Source: Mytilus edulis (lineage: Eukaryota > Mollusca > Bivalvia > Mytilida > Mytilidae). From it: 64,000 bases of DNA. How positions within the stretch are numbered: position 1 is the first letter of the stretch; every line of letters starts with the position of its first letter. The notes beneath the pieces are model-generated. The model saw only the letters and a program-made list of their open reading frames with translations, made no database searches and was not told the DNA's origin. A program made the position numbers and the translations under genes. Of the stretch, positions 27,541 to 39,085 are shown piece by piece. The stretch covers positions 18,899,607 to 18,963,606 of the forward strand of contig NC_092357.1 of assembly GCF_963676685.1 (NCBI RefSeq), written 5' to 3'.

Positions 27541-28586
27541 ATCAGATAAATGACAACCTTATTGTAAATGTTTCAGATGTATGTTAGCCTGTATTCTCCA
27601 TGTACCAGATGCATGTCAGTCTGTATCCTTTAATGTTTAAGATTTTTAAGATATTGTAAACTGTTGAGTCTCAGGAAAGTTAAAAATATTTTACTGTATT
27701 GATTTATTGTCGGTCATTGCATTTTTACTTGCCGTTTGCAACATGACGGGTGCCATTTGTCGCGGAAGAATTGCTGTCACTTTAATAAAAGCACAAGATT
27801 CACTCCAAGTTCTTTGAGGTTTTTTTTACCCTGTATTTTGATTTAGATGTTGGGGTTTTGTGAACTTTTATTGTTCGACTTTCTTTATTTTTCTTTTTAC
27901 CAAGGTACAGTATTTTTGTTTCAGTGACCCTTTAGGGAGAAATCATGTAACTTCAAATGAGGGGGGTCGAAGTCAGAAATTTTTCGACGCTATCGATCAA
28001 ATTATTTGTTTTCAAATTTAACACTAAAGGGAAAATCTGAATTCAGAATATTTTAGTCTTGGCATCTGCTTGACCACAATATTATTTTCATTGGGATCAG
28101 AATATATCTTTATTGAAAATAACCCTCCCACCCTTTTTGGAATTAAATTATCGTTCCCTTACCATGATGCAGCAAGGTGTTGTCTGGTTTTTGTTTGACC
28201 TATATAGTTTTTGTTTTAGTGTTCAATTAGTATTTCTCCCTCTCTTCACTTCACTGCAAGTTAACCGAAGACGTCTGACTGACAGGCCAAATATTATCAG
28301 ATGGTAAAAATAACAATTTACGGTTATAAAAACGCCCAAACTGACGTATAATAAATGATTATCATGATGTCTGTCGTGGACAACTGACCATGTGCTTAGC
28401 AAAGATTTATGGTTGTTTATTAAACGTCCACACTAGGTCGTAGTTTATATCATAAAACTATTGTGTTATAATTTGCAGTCCATATTATTTATAAATCTTA
28501 AGTATATTTTTCCCTCTCAACATGCCGATATTTGGAAATACGTAAAACTATATATTAAAGAACACTGAAAAAAAAATACTTCAAAT

Positions 28587-28877
28587 TAGGGAGCTACCAT
28601 TTGATTTTTTGGGGGGGGGGGGGGCTAGGATGAAAATTTTTGTCCTGTATTTTTTTTTAGTTGTAATCTCTGTCCTGCCTTTTTATTTTTCACTCTATTC
28701 GGTCCTGCCTTTTTTTTTTTTTTAGTTTATCCTGACTTTTTTTTACCTAAATTGTCATCCTGACTTTTTTTTTGCAAGTGTCTAATCCTGCCTTTTTTTT
28801 TACTCAAAATTCCTGTCCTGCCTATTTTTTTCAAATTTCATCCTAGCCCCCCATAAAAGTCAAATGGAAGCTCCCTT
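28587..28877. mobile_element. MITE with poly-G and CCTGCCTTTTTT repeats
   Basis: TAGGGAGCTACCATTTGA and TCAAATGGAAGCTCCCTTA as inverted ends. Just inside are a G16 run and CCTAGCCCCCC, and the core repeats TCCTGCCTTTTTTT-like units. Confidence 0.75.
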
Positions 28878-30235
28878 ATCGTTTCCTCGATCTTCTAGAA
28901 AATTGACATACATTGTATTTTAAAAGCTAAACTTTCAGATAACTAAATATTTAGAAGAAGGATATGTATATGACTTCGGTCTGGGGTTTTTCAGTGATAG
29001 ATACAATAAGAGTACATTGTAATTGTTGGGGATGATAAAATATAACAATCTTTTATACAAAATAAATATGTACACGTCCAAATCAGAGGTAATCAATCAA
29101 TCAATTATAGTTATACTAAATAAAAAGTATGCTAATTCAAATATTCAACAGATATCTACGTATCTAAAAGACGTTTTCTATAAGGGACGACATCAACAGA
29201 TCGATCTAGGATAAAACAAAACTTAAATCGAATAGTGGGGGGGGGGGGGGTCAACATTGCTGCAAGTTTTGTTAATCTAAAATCTATTTAACATATATCC
29301 ATATAGGTAAATCACTCTTTCCCAAATTAAGTTAAGAAGGGGAGTAGGGGGGTCAGCGAAAAAACTATGTGAATTAAGTTTTTTTTTTTTTTTTTTTTTT
29401 TTATCTTACATTGAACTATTGATATCGTCCCTAAAAGAAAGGGAGCATAATGACATGGTTTTAAAATCTTAATTAAGAGATGAAAACGTAAAGGGAGAAA
29501 CCCGGCTCAGTAATCCCCTTTTTGCAGAAAATCTTCAAATTACACACACAATTTCGACCCCCTGTCGTTGTGACCAAAATTTAAAAAAAACCATGTTGTA
29601 AGGAAAATGAAATCTTTTTAAGTAAAATTTGCGTTTAAAAATGTAAATCTTTTATATCTTGATCAACCTTTGTTGACGTAAACCACTAACACTCTGTCGT
29701 GCGTACATTTTACAAACAGAAATCAGTTGTTCTGTACCCTTGTTAAATTTATAGTTTTTCCTTTAAAAGAAAGTAATGTAGTCCCAATTTCCAATGATGT
29801 TATACAGCACATATATTGTAACTTTTACATAACAAAATGTCAAGTTCATTAATAGTTTTCTTGTTTTATGGTGAAAACAATTATATAACCACCCAGAGGT
29901 ATAACTATCATTAATCGATTTATAATGAATTGATTTGGATTTTGTGAAATTTATAGGGTTTTCGTTAAAGAAAACATAATTTAGACCAATTTTCTAATTT
30001 AGAGAAGTTAAACGTAAAATATATATCAATCTGTTACGTAACTTAATTGACAAATTTGTCAATTTCATAAAAGTGTTTTGTGCTTTATGGAAGAATAATT
30101 CGCGCATATTTTAGTCAGCCATGGGTCGCGATTACAGTAAACAGTAAACCAAAACAGAAACGTGTTTTGTGTCGATGCATGTCTTTTTTATCTGCTTTAG
30201 AATGGGATAACTTTGTATCAAAATCAGAAAAAAGG

Positions 30236-31010
30236 TAACGATTTTTGACGAGCCTTCGACCTTTGTCGAAAAAGCGAGAAAATTAAAGCGATCCTAGTAC
30301 ATTCTGTCGTCGGCTGTGATATTCAGTCTGTGGTTAAGATTTTGAAATGTTTATAACTTTCTTAAACTATCCTTTATTTCTACCAAACTTGGACAGAAGC
30401 TTGTTTCTGATCATAAGCTGGTATCCAGAAATAAATTTTGTAAAAAAAACCTGTTTATCCGTATTTTACCTATAAATGGACTTAGTTTTTCTGCCAGTTA
30501 ACATTACATTCACTCTGTGGTTAAAGTTTTTAAAATTTTATTAAAATTTCTTAAACTATCCTGGATTTCTTATAAACCAGAACAAAAGCTTGTTTATGAT
30601 CAAAAGGTTGTATCCAGAAGTAAATTTTGTAAAAAAAAATCCTTTTCCTATTTAAATAAAAAATAAACTTAGTATGTCTGCCAGTTAACACAACATTCAC
30701 TCTATGGTTAGAGTTTATAAATTTCAAATAACTTATTAAACTATATCCTGGATTTCTACCAACCTTGGACAGAGGGTTGTTTATGATAAAAAGCTAGAAT
30801 CAAGAAGGACATTTTATTTAAATACATGTATATATGTTTTCCGTATGTTACTTAATTACGTACGTAGTTTTCTTATAGCTAACATTACACACAATCTGCA
30901 GTTAAAGTTCCTAAACATTTATTAGCTTCATAAAGTAGGCGAGCGGAACCCTTACAAATTTTTCATCTAAATATCAAAACGGCCATTAAAAGGGGTCCGT
31001 ATTCCTGGGC
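30236..31010. mobile_element. Insertion with three ~185-bp internal direct repeats
   Basis: Diverged units begin near 30325, 30510, 30690 and 30885 with CACTCTGTGGTTAAAGTTTTTA-like sequence, then TTAAACTATCCTGGATTTCTACCAA, then CTTGTTTATGATCA. The segment is absent from the paralogous copy at about 33080, so it is an insertion; exact borders are uncertain. Confidence 0.65.
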
Positions 31011-31034
31011 TGTACTATTAGACACAAATGAAAT

Positions 31035-31491
31035 GTACTACACTGCTACTTTTGCATAGGTAATATTTCTGTCCTAAAAATCTGTATTATTGGAAGTTTT
31101 CTTTTGATATTTGGTACTGTTTCTTTATTTTAAACTTAGTGTAATAGTTAGGTATCTGTACTTAACAGAACTTGGTTTGTACTAAAACATTTTAAAAATG
31201 TTGGTACAGAAATGATACCAACAGTGATCACAATAGTCCTTGTTTGAAAATCATAACTTAAAGAGATGTGAAATAGACAAACTTTCACAATGCTGAAAAT
31301 ATAACGGTGAAACCCAATATCTGCAGTACCTAAATTTCAAGTACAAATCAATAACTGTAAAATACAGGTTCCTAAATATTACAACAATTTTGAAGTAACA
31401 AAATAGTACTGAATATCAAACGTAGATGTCCAGTACTATAGATTTTTGGTACGGAAAAAGTACCTATGCAAAAGTAGCTGTGTAAATAGTA
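31035..31491. mobile_element. TA-flanked MITE with ~50-bp inverted repeats
   Basis: Left GTACTACACTGCTACTTTTGCATAGGTA matches, inverted, right TACCTATGCAAAAGTAGCTGTGTAAATAGTA, with AAAAATCTGTA/ATAGATTTTT further in. The paralogous region at about 33098-33105 lacks it, giving an empty site GAAATGTATTTG. Confidence 0.8.
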
Positions 31492-31839
31492 CGTGTTCCT
31501 AATAATTGGAAGGTTACCATTTTGCTCTTTGAAGAGTTTTTACAACATACAAATATAGGAAATTTATGTATGATTATATAGTTATACAGGTTATAGATTA
31601 AAAGTAGACATAAAGAGAGAACTTATACCTATAATGTTTACCCCCACCACGGTTTACTTCAACAGTCTTTAAAATGAAGATGACTTGTGATAAATCATCA
31701 TTATGAAACATGTCACTAACTGAAGATCTAAATATTATATATTGAATATTAATTTTTTAAAATACTAAGGCTTTTCTACCTCAGGCATAGATTATCTTAG
31801 CTGTATTTTGCAAAACTTTTAGGAATTTTGGTCCTCAAC

Positions 31840-31975
31840 GCTCTTCAACTTTTGTACTTTTTTGTCATTTTTACTTTTTTGGATTCGAGCGTCACTGAGT
31901 CTTTTGTAGATAAAACGCGCGTCTGGCGTATATACTAAATTTAGTCCTGGTATCTATGATGAGTTTATTTATATT
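31840..31975 (+). repeat. Dispersed repeat with CGAGCGTCACTGAGTC motif
   Basis: GGATTCGAGCGTCACTGAGTC, AAAACGCGCGTCTGGCG, CCTGGTATCTATGATGAGTTTATTT. The same family is inverted at 1715-1850 and partial at 21590-21660. Confidence 0.8.
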
Positions 31976-32253
31976 CGTACAAGTGAGAGGTTAGCGGTGT
32001 AAAACCAGGTTCAATCCCTAATTTTCTACATTTGAAAATGCCTGTACCAAGTCAGGAATTTGACAGTTCTTGTTCATTTGATTTTTCCATGTGATTATGG
32101 ACTTTCCAATTTGATTTTCCTCTGAGTTCAGTATTTTTGTGATTTTGCTTTTTAAAAGTATATGCGTTCGATTGCGTTTTCCAATGATAAGTGCAAGGAG
32201 AGCAATTGTTGTGGTTAATTAAAATATAAATTTAAACAAGTTCAAAAACTACC

Positions 32254-33290
32254 CAAACAAATCAGAAGGTTCAACTAAAGTTATTCTTAAAAGATATATA
32301 TGTTTATTCAAAGATTAAACAGATATCTACGTATCTTCAAAATGTACAGTAAGTTTTCAATCAAATAAAAGGAAATTTGACATTGTTTTAAAATCTAGTG
32401 ACTTGAACGAAAAGGGCAAAACTCCCCTCCATTTTTGTTTAAAGTTGTCAAATAAGTGCACCTCGGTAATAAAAATATATATCTTTTCTATCTTGATAAA
32501 CCTTTGTGGAAGTTAACCTTGTGCACTCTGTCGTGTGTATTTTTTGCAACAAACATTACCTTAATATCATAAATTAGACCCTTGTTATATTTATCGTTTT
32601 TTCCGTTAAAGAAAGCAATTTAGTCCAATTTTCCAATGGTGTTTAACGGCAAATATATTATTCTGTTATGTAGCAAATGTTTACTTTGTGAGTTTTTTTC
32701 TTGCTGTTTGGTGGTGAAAACAATTATTTAACCGCCCAGGGTTATCACTAATTGATTTATAGTGAATTGATTTGATTTTTTTTCAGATTTATAGCTTTTT
32801 CATTAAATGAAATTATTTAGCCCAATTTTTCTTCTTTAGATTAATTAGAAGTAAAATATATACCAATCTGTTACGTAACAAATCGTCATCAAAGATTTTC
32901 TTGCTTTATGGAAGAACAATTCTCTTATACTTTAATCGGCCATGTGATAGGATTATAGTAAACAGAAACGTGTTTTGAGTCGCTACATGAGTTTTTTAGT
33001 TCATGTTTGCTTTAATTTTAAAGTAATTTGTTTCAGAATGTGATTATTTCATATCAAGATCAACACCAGATATAGGTACTATTAAAAATGAAATGTATTT
33101 GTTCAAAATAATTGGAAGGGTTATCATTTTGCTCTTGACATGTTCTTTCTCAGTTATTCGTACGGTAACTAACAATTATAAGAAATTTATGTATGATTGA
33201 ATAGTTATAAAGATTATACATTTAAAGTAGACAGAAAGAGAGAACTTATATCTAATGTTTACCCCATTTTTAAGTTTTTATATTGTCTTG
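32254..33290 (+). repeat. Segmental duplication, copy 2 (uninterrupted)
   Basis: Direct-orientation paralogue of 29073-31670, about 1 kb. No coding sequence recognised in either copy. Confidence 0.85.
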
Positions 33291-33350
33291 CATATTTGAA
33301 TTAGGGCTTCAAACTTCTTCGGTCCTCAATGACCGAATGATCTCATAAAC

Positions 33351-33827
33351 GGTAAACGGACAGAAAGTCACAGGACATAAAGTCACAAATTTGTAGCACA
33401 AAAAAGTCACAAATAATTTGTTGACAATTGTTTGAATATATAAGAGAAATATCTTGAAATATTTACTTTTTAATAAATACATTCATATTAAAATTTAGGA
33501 AATGTGTCATTATACTTGAAAAATCAAGATTTATTAATTTTAATCATGCAAAAGATATATTTATTGGTACCATCAAGCCATTTAAGTGGCAAGCCACTTT
33601 GACATTTTTTTTTTTTTAACAATTATTAGATCATCTTTGATATTTTTTTGATAAATTTTGTTTAAAAATTTGGTTTAAATACAATAGTTCAAGAAAAATA
33701 CAAAAATATTTTTGTAGAAATAAGCGGTTTCTCTTAAAAGAAAATAATCAGTAAAAATGAATTGTGACTTTTTGTCCGGTAACTTTTTGTCCGTGAACTT
33801 TTTGTCCTGTTATGTTATGTCCTACAT
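33351..33827. mobile_element. 477-bp inverted-repeat element with 10-bp target duplication
   Basis: TCTCATAAAC flanks both sides (33341-33350, 33828-33837). The ends carry opposed arrays of GGACAnAAAGT(C/T)AC units (left 33357-33415; right 33760-33822 in reverse complement). A 9-11 bp duplication suggests a Mutator-type origin. Confidence 0.75.
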
Positions 33828-34681
33828 TCTCATAAACAATGGCCTCTTGACACGATTAATGTCAGTTCACCCCTCACGTGTCATGTGTGCTCGGTTGCGA
33901 TCTTTATTTAATAGGATTTCTGTGGATATTTTTTTTCTACCGAATCTAGGTTTATCTACAGAGTTTTCTCGAGCAAAAAAATTGGCAGAAAGGAGAGTCA
34001 GTAGTGATGAAAGTGGCTTTAAACTCCATCAATTTATAAAATATATTGCATCAACAATGCCAAAATAGCTTCGTTTTGATATTTTATATACATATAAATA
34101 GGAGACCTGATTTTGCTTAAATCCAGGTTATTAGGACTCTGGTAGATAGTTGTCTCATTGAATTCATATCTTTTTATCATATTTCATATCTTATTTTTTA
34201 TTTTATCAATGTCAAATTTGTAAATTGCATGTAACCTATATTCTCTGTGAGACATAATTTTGATTTCTAACTTCACAACAATAACGACATTCATAGAGGA
34301 CATGCAGATATATAAGAAAACTTACATATATATTAGGCATGCATATTTGGGTAATAAAACTGCCAAACGATTGTTTGATTCTTTTTATTTGTAGGTCAAT
34401 AGTATATAAAATTGTCAAGGCAAATACGATACATTAAGTTGGAATATACAGTATGATATCAATTTAAACCACTTCAAATCAATAACATTTTCGTTTTGTA
34501 TAGTTTCTCCAACATTCCCCCAAAAATGTTGACGGGGTCTGAGTGAGATTTACAGAATAGACAATGATTTCAGAATAGAGAATAAAGAACCAAACATATA
34601 AAGAAATGAGAAAATTACCTAAAAATAAAGAATACAGAAATAAAGACAAAAAAATAATACTATCATATAATATTTGTTAAG

Positions 34682-34772
34682 AATGTTGTCTTTTAACCTA
34701 TAATAATGATATATATTAATTAATAATTTTGTCTTTTAACCTATAACAATGATATATATTAATTAATAAAAG
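34682..34772. repeat. ~46-bp tandem duplication
   Basis: TTGTCTTTTAACCTATAATAATGATATATATTAATTAATAA twice with one substitution. Confidence 0.85.
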
Positions 34773-34889
34773 CTTGGCCGAACATTTAGTGATTTTTCAA
34801 TTTATAGTTTAAACATGAAGTAATTCATCTATAGTGTGAGTGTCCTGTACGGGGCGCTGAATGGGACTCTTGTGGTTGTGTTCTCGAAA

Positions 34890-35470
34890 TTTCAATTTTG
34901 TACGGACAAAAGTGAGTTTTGTTCAACAAAAATGAGTTCAGTTTTACAAACTTTGTAGCATACTACAAATTTAAATTTTGTCATACAAAATTATCTTTCA
35001 GTGGACAAAAGTAAGTTTTGTCATGACAATACTTCATTTTTGTAACACAGACTTTACTTTTGTTACCTTATTTGAAAATTAGGCGACAAAAGTCAATTTT
35101 GTATGCAAATTAGTTGTTTGGATTCTGTGAACTAATTTGCATACAAAACTGAGATTTTGTCACAAAATTCAATTTTGTGTTTATTTTTCTGTAGACAAAA
35201 TTGAGTTTTGTTTTAAAAACAGAAGTGAAAATTTAACACAAAATAAATTTTTGTTAAAAAGTCAATTTTGTCAACACAAAAATAAACGCAAAATCAAAAT
35301 TCAATTTTGTCTTCATTTTTGAATTGACAAAATTGACTTTTGTGACACAAAATTATTTTTTTTGACACAAGATTCATTTTTGTAGACAAAATTTATTTTT
35401 GTGTCACTAGAGTCATTTTTGTATGCAAATAAAGTTTATATTTGCATAACTATTTGACAAAATTGAAAAA
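34890..35470. repeat. Array of short CAAAA-N-TTTTG palindromes
   Basis: At least ten near-palindromes of the form ACAAAAxxxAxTTTTGT (for example ACAAAAGTGAGTTTTGT, ACAAAAGTCAATTTTGT, ACAAAATTCAATTTTGT, ACAAAATTGACTTTTGT) at irregular spacing of 20-60 bp. ATGCAAAT/ATTTGCAT motifs occur at 35103, 35128 and 35433. The 3' side runs into GACGACGCCGGACGACG and TCACTTGGCCCTTTGGGCCAGGTGA (35610-35641), a repeat end I know from molluscs. Confidence 0.85.
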
Positions 35471-35689
35471 AATGAATGATACTCCAATGATGATTGTGAT
35501 TGGTAATTGGTAAAATTTAGCCTAGTAGTTTCATAGGAGAAGAATTTTGTAAAAGTTAACAGACGACGCCGGACGACGACGATGACAGACGACGGACGCA
35601 AAGTGATGAGAAAAGGTCACTTGGCCCTTTGGGCCAGGTGAGGTAAAAACTAAATCAATATAACGGATGGATAACTACGCTACATAAGG

Positions 35690-35882
35690 TAGACAATTAG
35701 TTTTCTCGTTTGAATTGTTTTACATTGTCATATTGGGGCCTTTTATAGCTGACTATGCGGTATGGGCTTTGCTCATTGTTGAAGGCCGTACGGTGACCTA
35801 TAGTTGTTAATTTCTGTGTCATTTTGGTCTTTTGTGGATAGTAAACTCATTGGCAATCATACCACATCTTCTTTTTTATATA
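35690..35882 (+). repeat. Common dispersed repeat (SINE/MITE-like), reference copy
   Basis: Order: TTTTCTCGTTTGAATTG, GGCCTTTTATAGCTGACTATG, GTATGGGCTTTGCTCATTGTTGAAGGCCGTACGGTGACCTATAG, TTTCTGTGTCATTTTGGTC, CTCATTGGCAATCATACCACATCTTCTT. No TIR or obvious tRNA head was seen. Confidence 0.85.
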
Positions 35883-36556
35883 ATACAAGGTATGAAACGT
35901 CTTCTACTTTTTGAAATATAAAGATTGATACAAAAATATTTTAAATCTCTTTGTTTTTCCATGCTGGTTAGCAGGCAGGAACATCAGAAGTTTGGGTCAA
36001 TTGGTCCAGTAGTTGCAGAGGAGAACTTTGTAAATGTTAACCAATATATGACATCAATGGAAACCTAGGGATGAGAACACACTCATGATCCATGAGGTCA
36101 GGTGATCTAAAAAAATCTAATCACTGGTATGTTAATGCAAATTGAATAAAGTTGGACATTGCTAGTATTTGGTTTAGGTATTTGTTTTGTCAACATATAT
36201 ATCCTGTTTAAATTTTGCAGATAACAAAAGAGGGACGAAAGATACCAAAGGGACAGTCAAACTCATAAATCTAAAACAAACTGACAACGCCATGGCTAAA
36301 AATAAAAAAGACAAACAGAAAAACAATAGTACACACGACACAACATAGAAAACTAAAGAATAAACAACACGAACCCCACCAAAAACTAGGGGTGATCTCA
36401 GGTGCTCCGGAAGGGTAAGCAGATCCTGCTCCACATGTGGCACCCGTCGTGTTGCTTAAGTGATTACAAATCCGGTAAATAGTCTAATTCGGTAGGTCAT
36501 ATTCATGAAAGGGAAGGGGATTGTACGTAGTTACGACGTAAGGAACATATCCGATA

Positions 36557-38077
36557 TCATGGCATTTGTGAAACGGTTATTCCATAACGGTCAACCAACT
36601 CGTGATGGCGTCCGTAAAATTTACGAAGGGATGATTTCAAATTCACCATTTGGAACTCTTGGTTTAATAGCTTCCTTGTGAGCAGCAAACCTCTATCAAG
36701 AAAATCATGATAGGAAATGCAAACACGGGAATATCGTATCAATTGGGAGATATATACCCCGTATGCAGGTGCTGCTGGAATGTTGCTACTTAGAAATAGA
36801 AAGTTCACAATTGGAAAGCTGAAATCATCTCTTTTTTCGTAAAGTTTTGTTTTCAACCGACCCTCATTGTCAATTTCTAGATGTAAGTCAAGATATGAAG
36901 CCGACTTAACTGTATCTGTAGTATCCTTTATCTCTAGTTCGATTGGATAGATGCGTTCCACATAGTCACCAAATTTTGAATTGTTTAGTGAAAGAACATC
37001 ATCTATATAGCGGAAAGTAGAGTTAAAGGATATTGCTAACTTCTTATCTTTCTTCCTAAGAAGTTCCTGCATGAAGTCAGCCTCATAATAATAAAGAAAC
37101 AAGTCGGCGAGTAGAGGGGCACAGTTTGTTCCCATTGGAATGCCGACAGTCTGTTGAAAAACACGTCCTCCGAACGTAACAAATATGTTGTCAATCAAGA
37201 AATCAAGCATCTTGATAATATCAGTTTCAGAGAATTTTTTGTTTGAATCAGAGTGATTCTTTACAAAGTAGGATTTATCCCTCCCTAAGACAAGATACTT
37301 GTATCTACGTTGGCCATTCTTTTTTATGAAGCAAAGTAATATCAACTCTTTCAATTTGTCTTTTAGTTTGGAATGTGGAATACTTGTGTACAGGGTAGAA
37401 AAGTCAAATGTTTTAATACTGTTACAAGATGAAAGAGAGTTAGATTGTATGTACTCTAAAAGATCTTTTGAATTTTTAAGTATCCACATCTGATTCACGC
37501 CACCTCTAGAATAGGCAGTTTCACAATAACTTTGAAGCCCGTCTTTGATTGCTGATAAAATAGATGTTAATAATTTAGAAAGAGGTTTCGTGGAGCACTT
37601 GGAAGACCCAGCAATATACCGTTGTTTGTAAGGACACTTATGTAGTTTAGGTATCCAATACAGTGATGGAAGATCCAGTTCTTCATCTTTGGTTGAAATT
37701 CCAAAGAAACATAGAACAGACCTATGATTATCCAGGATTTCCTCTTTGGTAAGTGTCGTGAGGGTATAAGTTGAGTTACCAAGTGAATTGTTAATACCTA
37801 ATTCGTTTATCAAGCAGTTGATGTAGTGACTTTTCCACACAAAAACGATGTTATTTGGGGCTTTATCTGCAGGGACAACAACATATTTGTCATGGAGGTC
37901 GGATAGGTGTTTTGCAACATTTGGGTCTTTAAAGATTGACGTAGCATGGGCATTGATGAACCCATTCAGTTTCTTAATTCTGATTTGTATCAACGACCTC
38001 ACTGCCTTAATCCATTCGGAAAGAGTGTCTACGTCTTCCTTCTCGCGCTTAGCCCATTGCCTGGCATGGTATCTAGG
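36557..38077 (-). CDS. Penelope-like reverse transcriptase (retroelement, truncated)
   Basis: An open frame of 506 codons follows a stop at 38078-38080; no ATG opens it (an internal GTG is at 38002). Counting from that GTG: ADK at residues 45-47, a WIPKLHK motif at 116-122, motif A (TFDFSTLYTSIPH, Asp200) at 198-210, motif B (GIPMGTNCAPLLADLFLYYYE) at 287-307, the catalytic YIDD at 332-335, and YLDLHLE at 370-376. The PKLHK and ADK motifs and the motif B style point to Penelope-like elements. No GIY-YIG endonuclease follows the frame, and the N-terminal part is missing or frameshifted, so it is probably a dead or partial copy. Confidence 0.8.
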   Translation of the reverse strand, partial: PRYHARQWAKREKEDVDTLSEWIKAVRSLIQIRIKKLNGFINAHATSIFKDPNVAKHLSDLHDKYVVVPADKAPNNIVFVWKSHYINCLINELGINNSLGNSTYTLTTLTKEEILDNHRSVLCFFGISTKDEELDLPSLYWIPKLHKCPYKQRYIAGSSKCSTKPLSKLLTSILSAIKDGLQSYCETAYSRGGVNQMWILKNSKDLLEYIQSNSLSSCNSIKTFDFSTLYTSIPHSKLKDKLKELILLCFIKKNGQRRYKYLVLGRDKSYFVKNHSDSNKKFSETDIIKMLDFLIDNIFVTFGGRVFQQTVGIPMGTNCAPLLADLFLYYYEADFMQELLRKKDKKLAISFNSTFRYIDDVLSLNNSKFGDYVERIYPIELEIKDTTDTVKSASYLDLHLEIDNEGRLKTKLYEKRDDFSFPIVNFLFLSSNIPAAPAYGVYISQLIRYSRVCISYHDFLDRGLLLTRKLLNQEFQMVNLKSSLRKFYGRHHELVDRYGITVSQMP

Positions 38078-38142
38078 TTATTTTCAGTTGGCTTCAGATT
38101 AACAAGTATCTAGGTTATTTTCAGTTGGCTTCCGATTAACAT
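38069..38142 (-). repeat. 37-bp tandem duplication at the 5' edge of the reverse transcriptase frame
   Basis: Two 37-bp copies differing at two positions (plus strand starts GTATCTAGGTTATTTTCAG). The left copy is 38069-38105 and the right 38106-38142. As 37 is not a multiple of three, it shifts the frame encoding KPTENNLD and introduces stops, marking a broken ORF. Confidence 0.95.
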
Positions 38143-38583
38143 AGGATTCCATAAAGCATTTACATTTTGCAGGTACAAAAAACATTGAGACTAATTGACA
38201 TGGTTACAAACATCCTAACTATCTAATTTACTTTTTCTGGCTGATCATATTTTTTTTCTTTTAGTCTTATACTTGGTTTCCTATTTGCTATATGATACTT
38301 AAACACAATTAATAAAATCAAATGCTCTGAAAGGGAAGTCGTTCTTGCTATGCTTTACTCCCATTTGTTATTACAAATTAAAAATTATCCCTTTTCAAAG
38401 ACTGCTTTGGACATGAACAACTTGTACTAATACCAAAACTGCTTTTTGTAAAACTTTTTTTCATAAATTTTACAGCCTCTGAAATTGCTCATGAAAATAT
38501 GATTGATTGCTGGTGTTTTCATCACTATTGGCTATATTGTGGTATCCAGTTATAATCAGTGTAGAAAGCTGGAACACCCATAA

Positions 38584-38722
38584 CAGGGGCGGATCCAGCC
38601 ATTTTAAAAAGGGGGGGGGGGGGGGGGGGTTCCAGCTATATGCTCCCATTCAAATGCATTGATCGGCCAAAAAAAAGAGGGGGTTCCAACCCACGGAACC
38701 CCCCCCTCTGGATCCGCGCCTG
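38584..38722. mobile_element. 139-bp hAT-like MITE with 5-bp target duplication
   Basis: Inverted termini CAGGGGCGGATCCAG and CTGGATCCGCGCCTG, flanked by CATAA on both sides (38579-38583 and 38723-38727). The interior has a long G run. Confidence 0.75.
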
Positions 38723-38819
38723 CATAAGAGGACAATAATCTCACAAAAGAAAACTGACATTCATAGTTAATCAAGATTGAAGTCTTAACACAGGTGTTAG
38801 GTTTACACTCTTTAACTAC

Positions 38820-39085
38820 AGTGTTGCCAGGAGCCTGTAATTCAGTGGTTGTCGTTTGTTGATGTGTTACATATTTGTTTTTCGTTCATTTTTTTTTTCA
38901 GAATATATATAATATGAATTGTTTAACATTGTCTTATCAGGGCCTTTTATAGCTGACTATGTGGTATGGGCTTTGCTCATTGTTGAAAGCCTTACAGTGA
39001 CCTATAGTTGTTAATATCTGTGTCATTTTGGTCTTTTGTGGATAGCTGTCTCATTGGCAATCATACCACATCTTCTTTTTTATAG
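38820..39085 (+). repeat. Common dispersed repeat, copy
   Basis: Starts GGAGCCTGTAATTCAGTGGTTGTCGTTTGTTGATGTG and ends TCTCATTGGCAATCATACCACATCTTCTT; close to 35690-35882. Confidence 0.85.

Larger units (their letters stand above)
29073..31670 (+). repeat. Segmental duplication, copy 1 (with insertions)
   Basis: Shares colinear segments with 32254-33290: CAGATATCTACGTATCT, TTTTAAAATCT, TATCTTGATCAACCTTTGT, CTCTGTCGTG, GGTGAAAACAATTAT, AATCTGTTACGTAAC, TTTATGGAAGAA, AACAGAAACGTGTTTTG, ATAATTGGAAGG and AAGAGAGAACTTATA. About 1.2 kb at 30236-31491 is extra in this copy. Confidence 0.85.
36200..38215 (-). mobile_element. Penelope-like element copy, including 3' tail
   Basis: Downstream of the frame (36200-36470) is a tail containing, on the minus strand, CACATGTGGAGCAGGATCTGC, AGCCATGGCGTTGTCAG and TTTGACTGTCCCTTTGGTATC. 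The tail recurs without the enzyme at 7800-8605, 58722-58935 and 59318-59436. Upstream, 38106-38195 has an overlapping coding remnant (CFMESYVNRKPTENN) in a different frame. Ends are approximate. Confidence 0.65.

Noticed and set aside
36174..36443. 89-codon hydrophobic minus frame
   Set aside because: It lies in the Penelope-like 3' tail, which recurs at other sites without a conserved frame.
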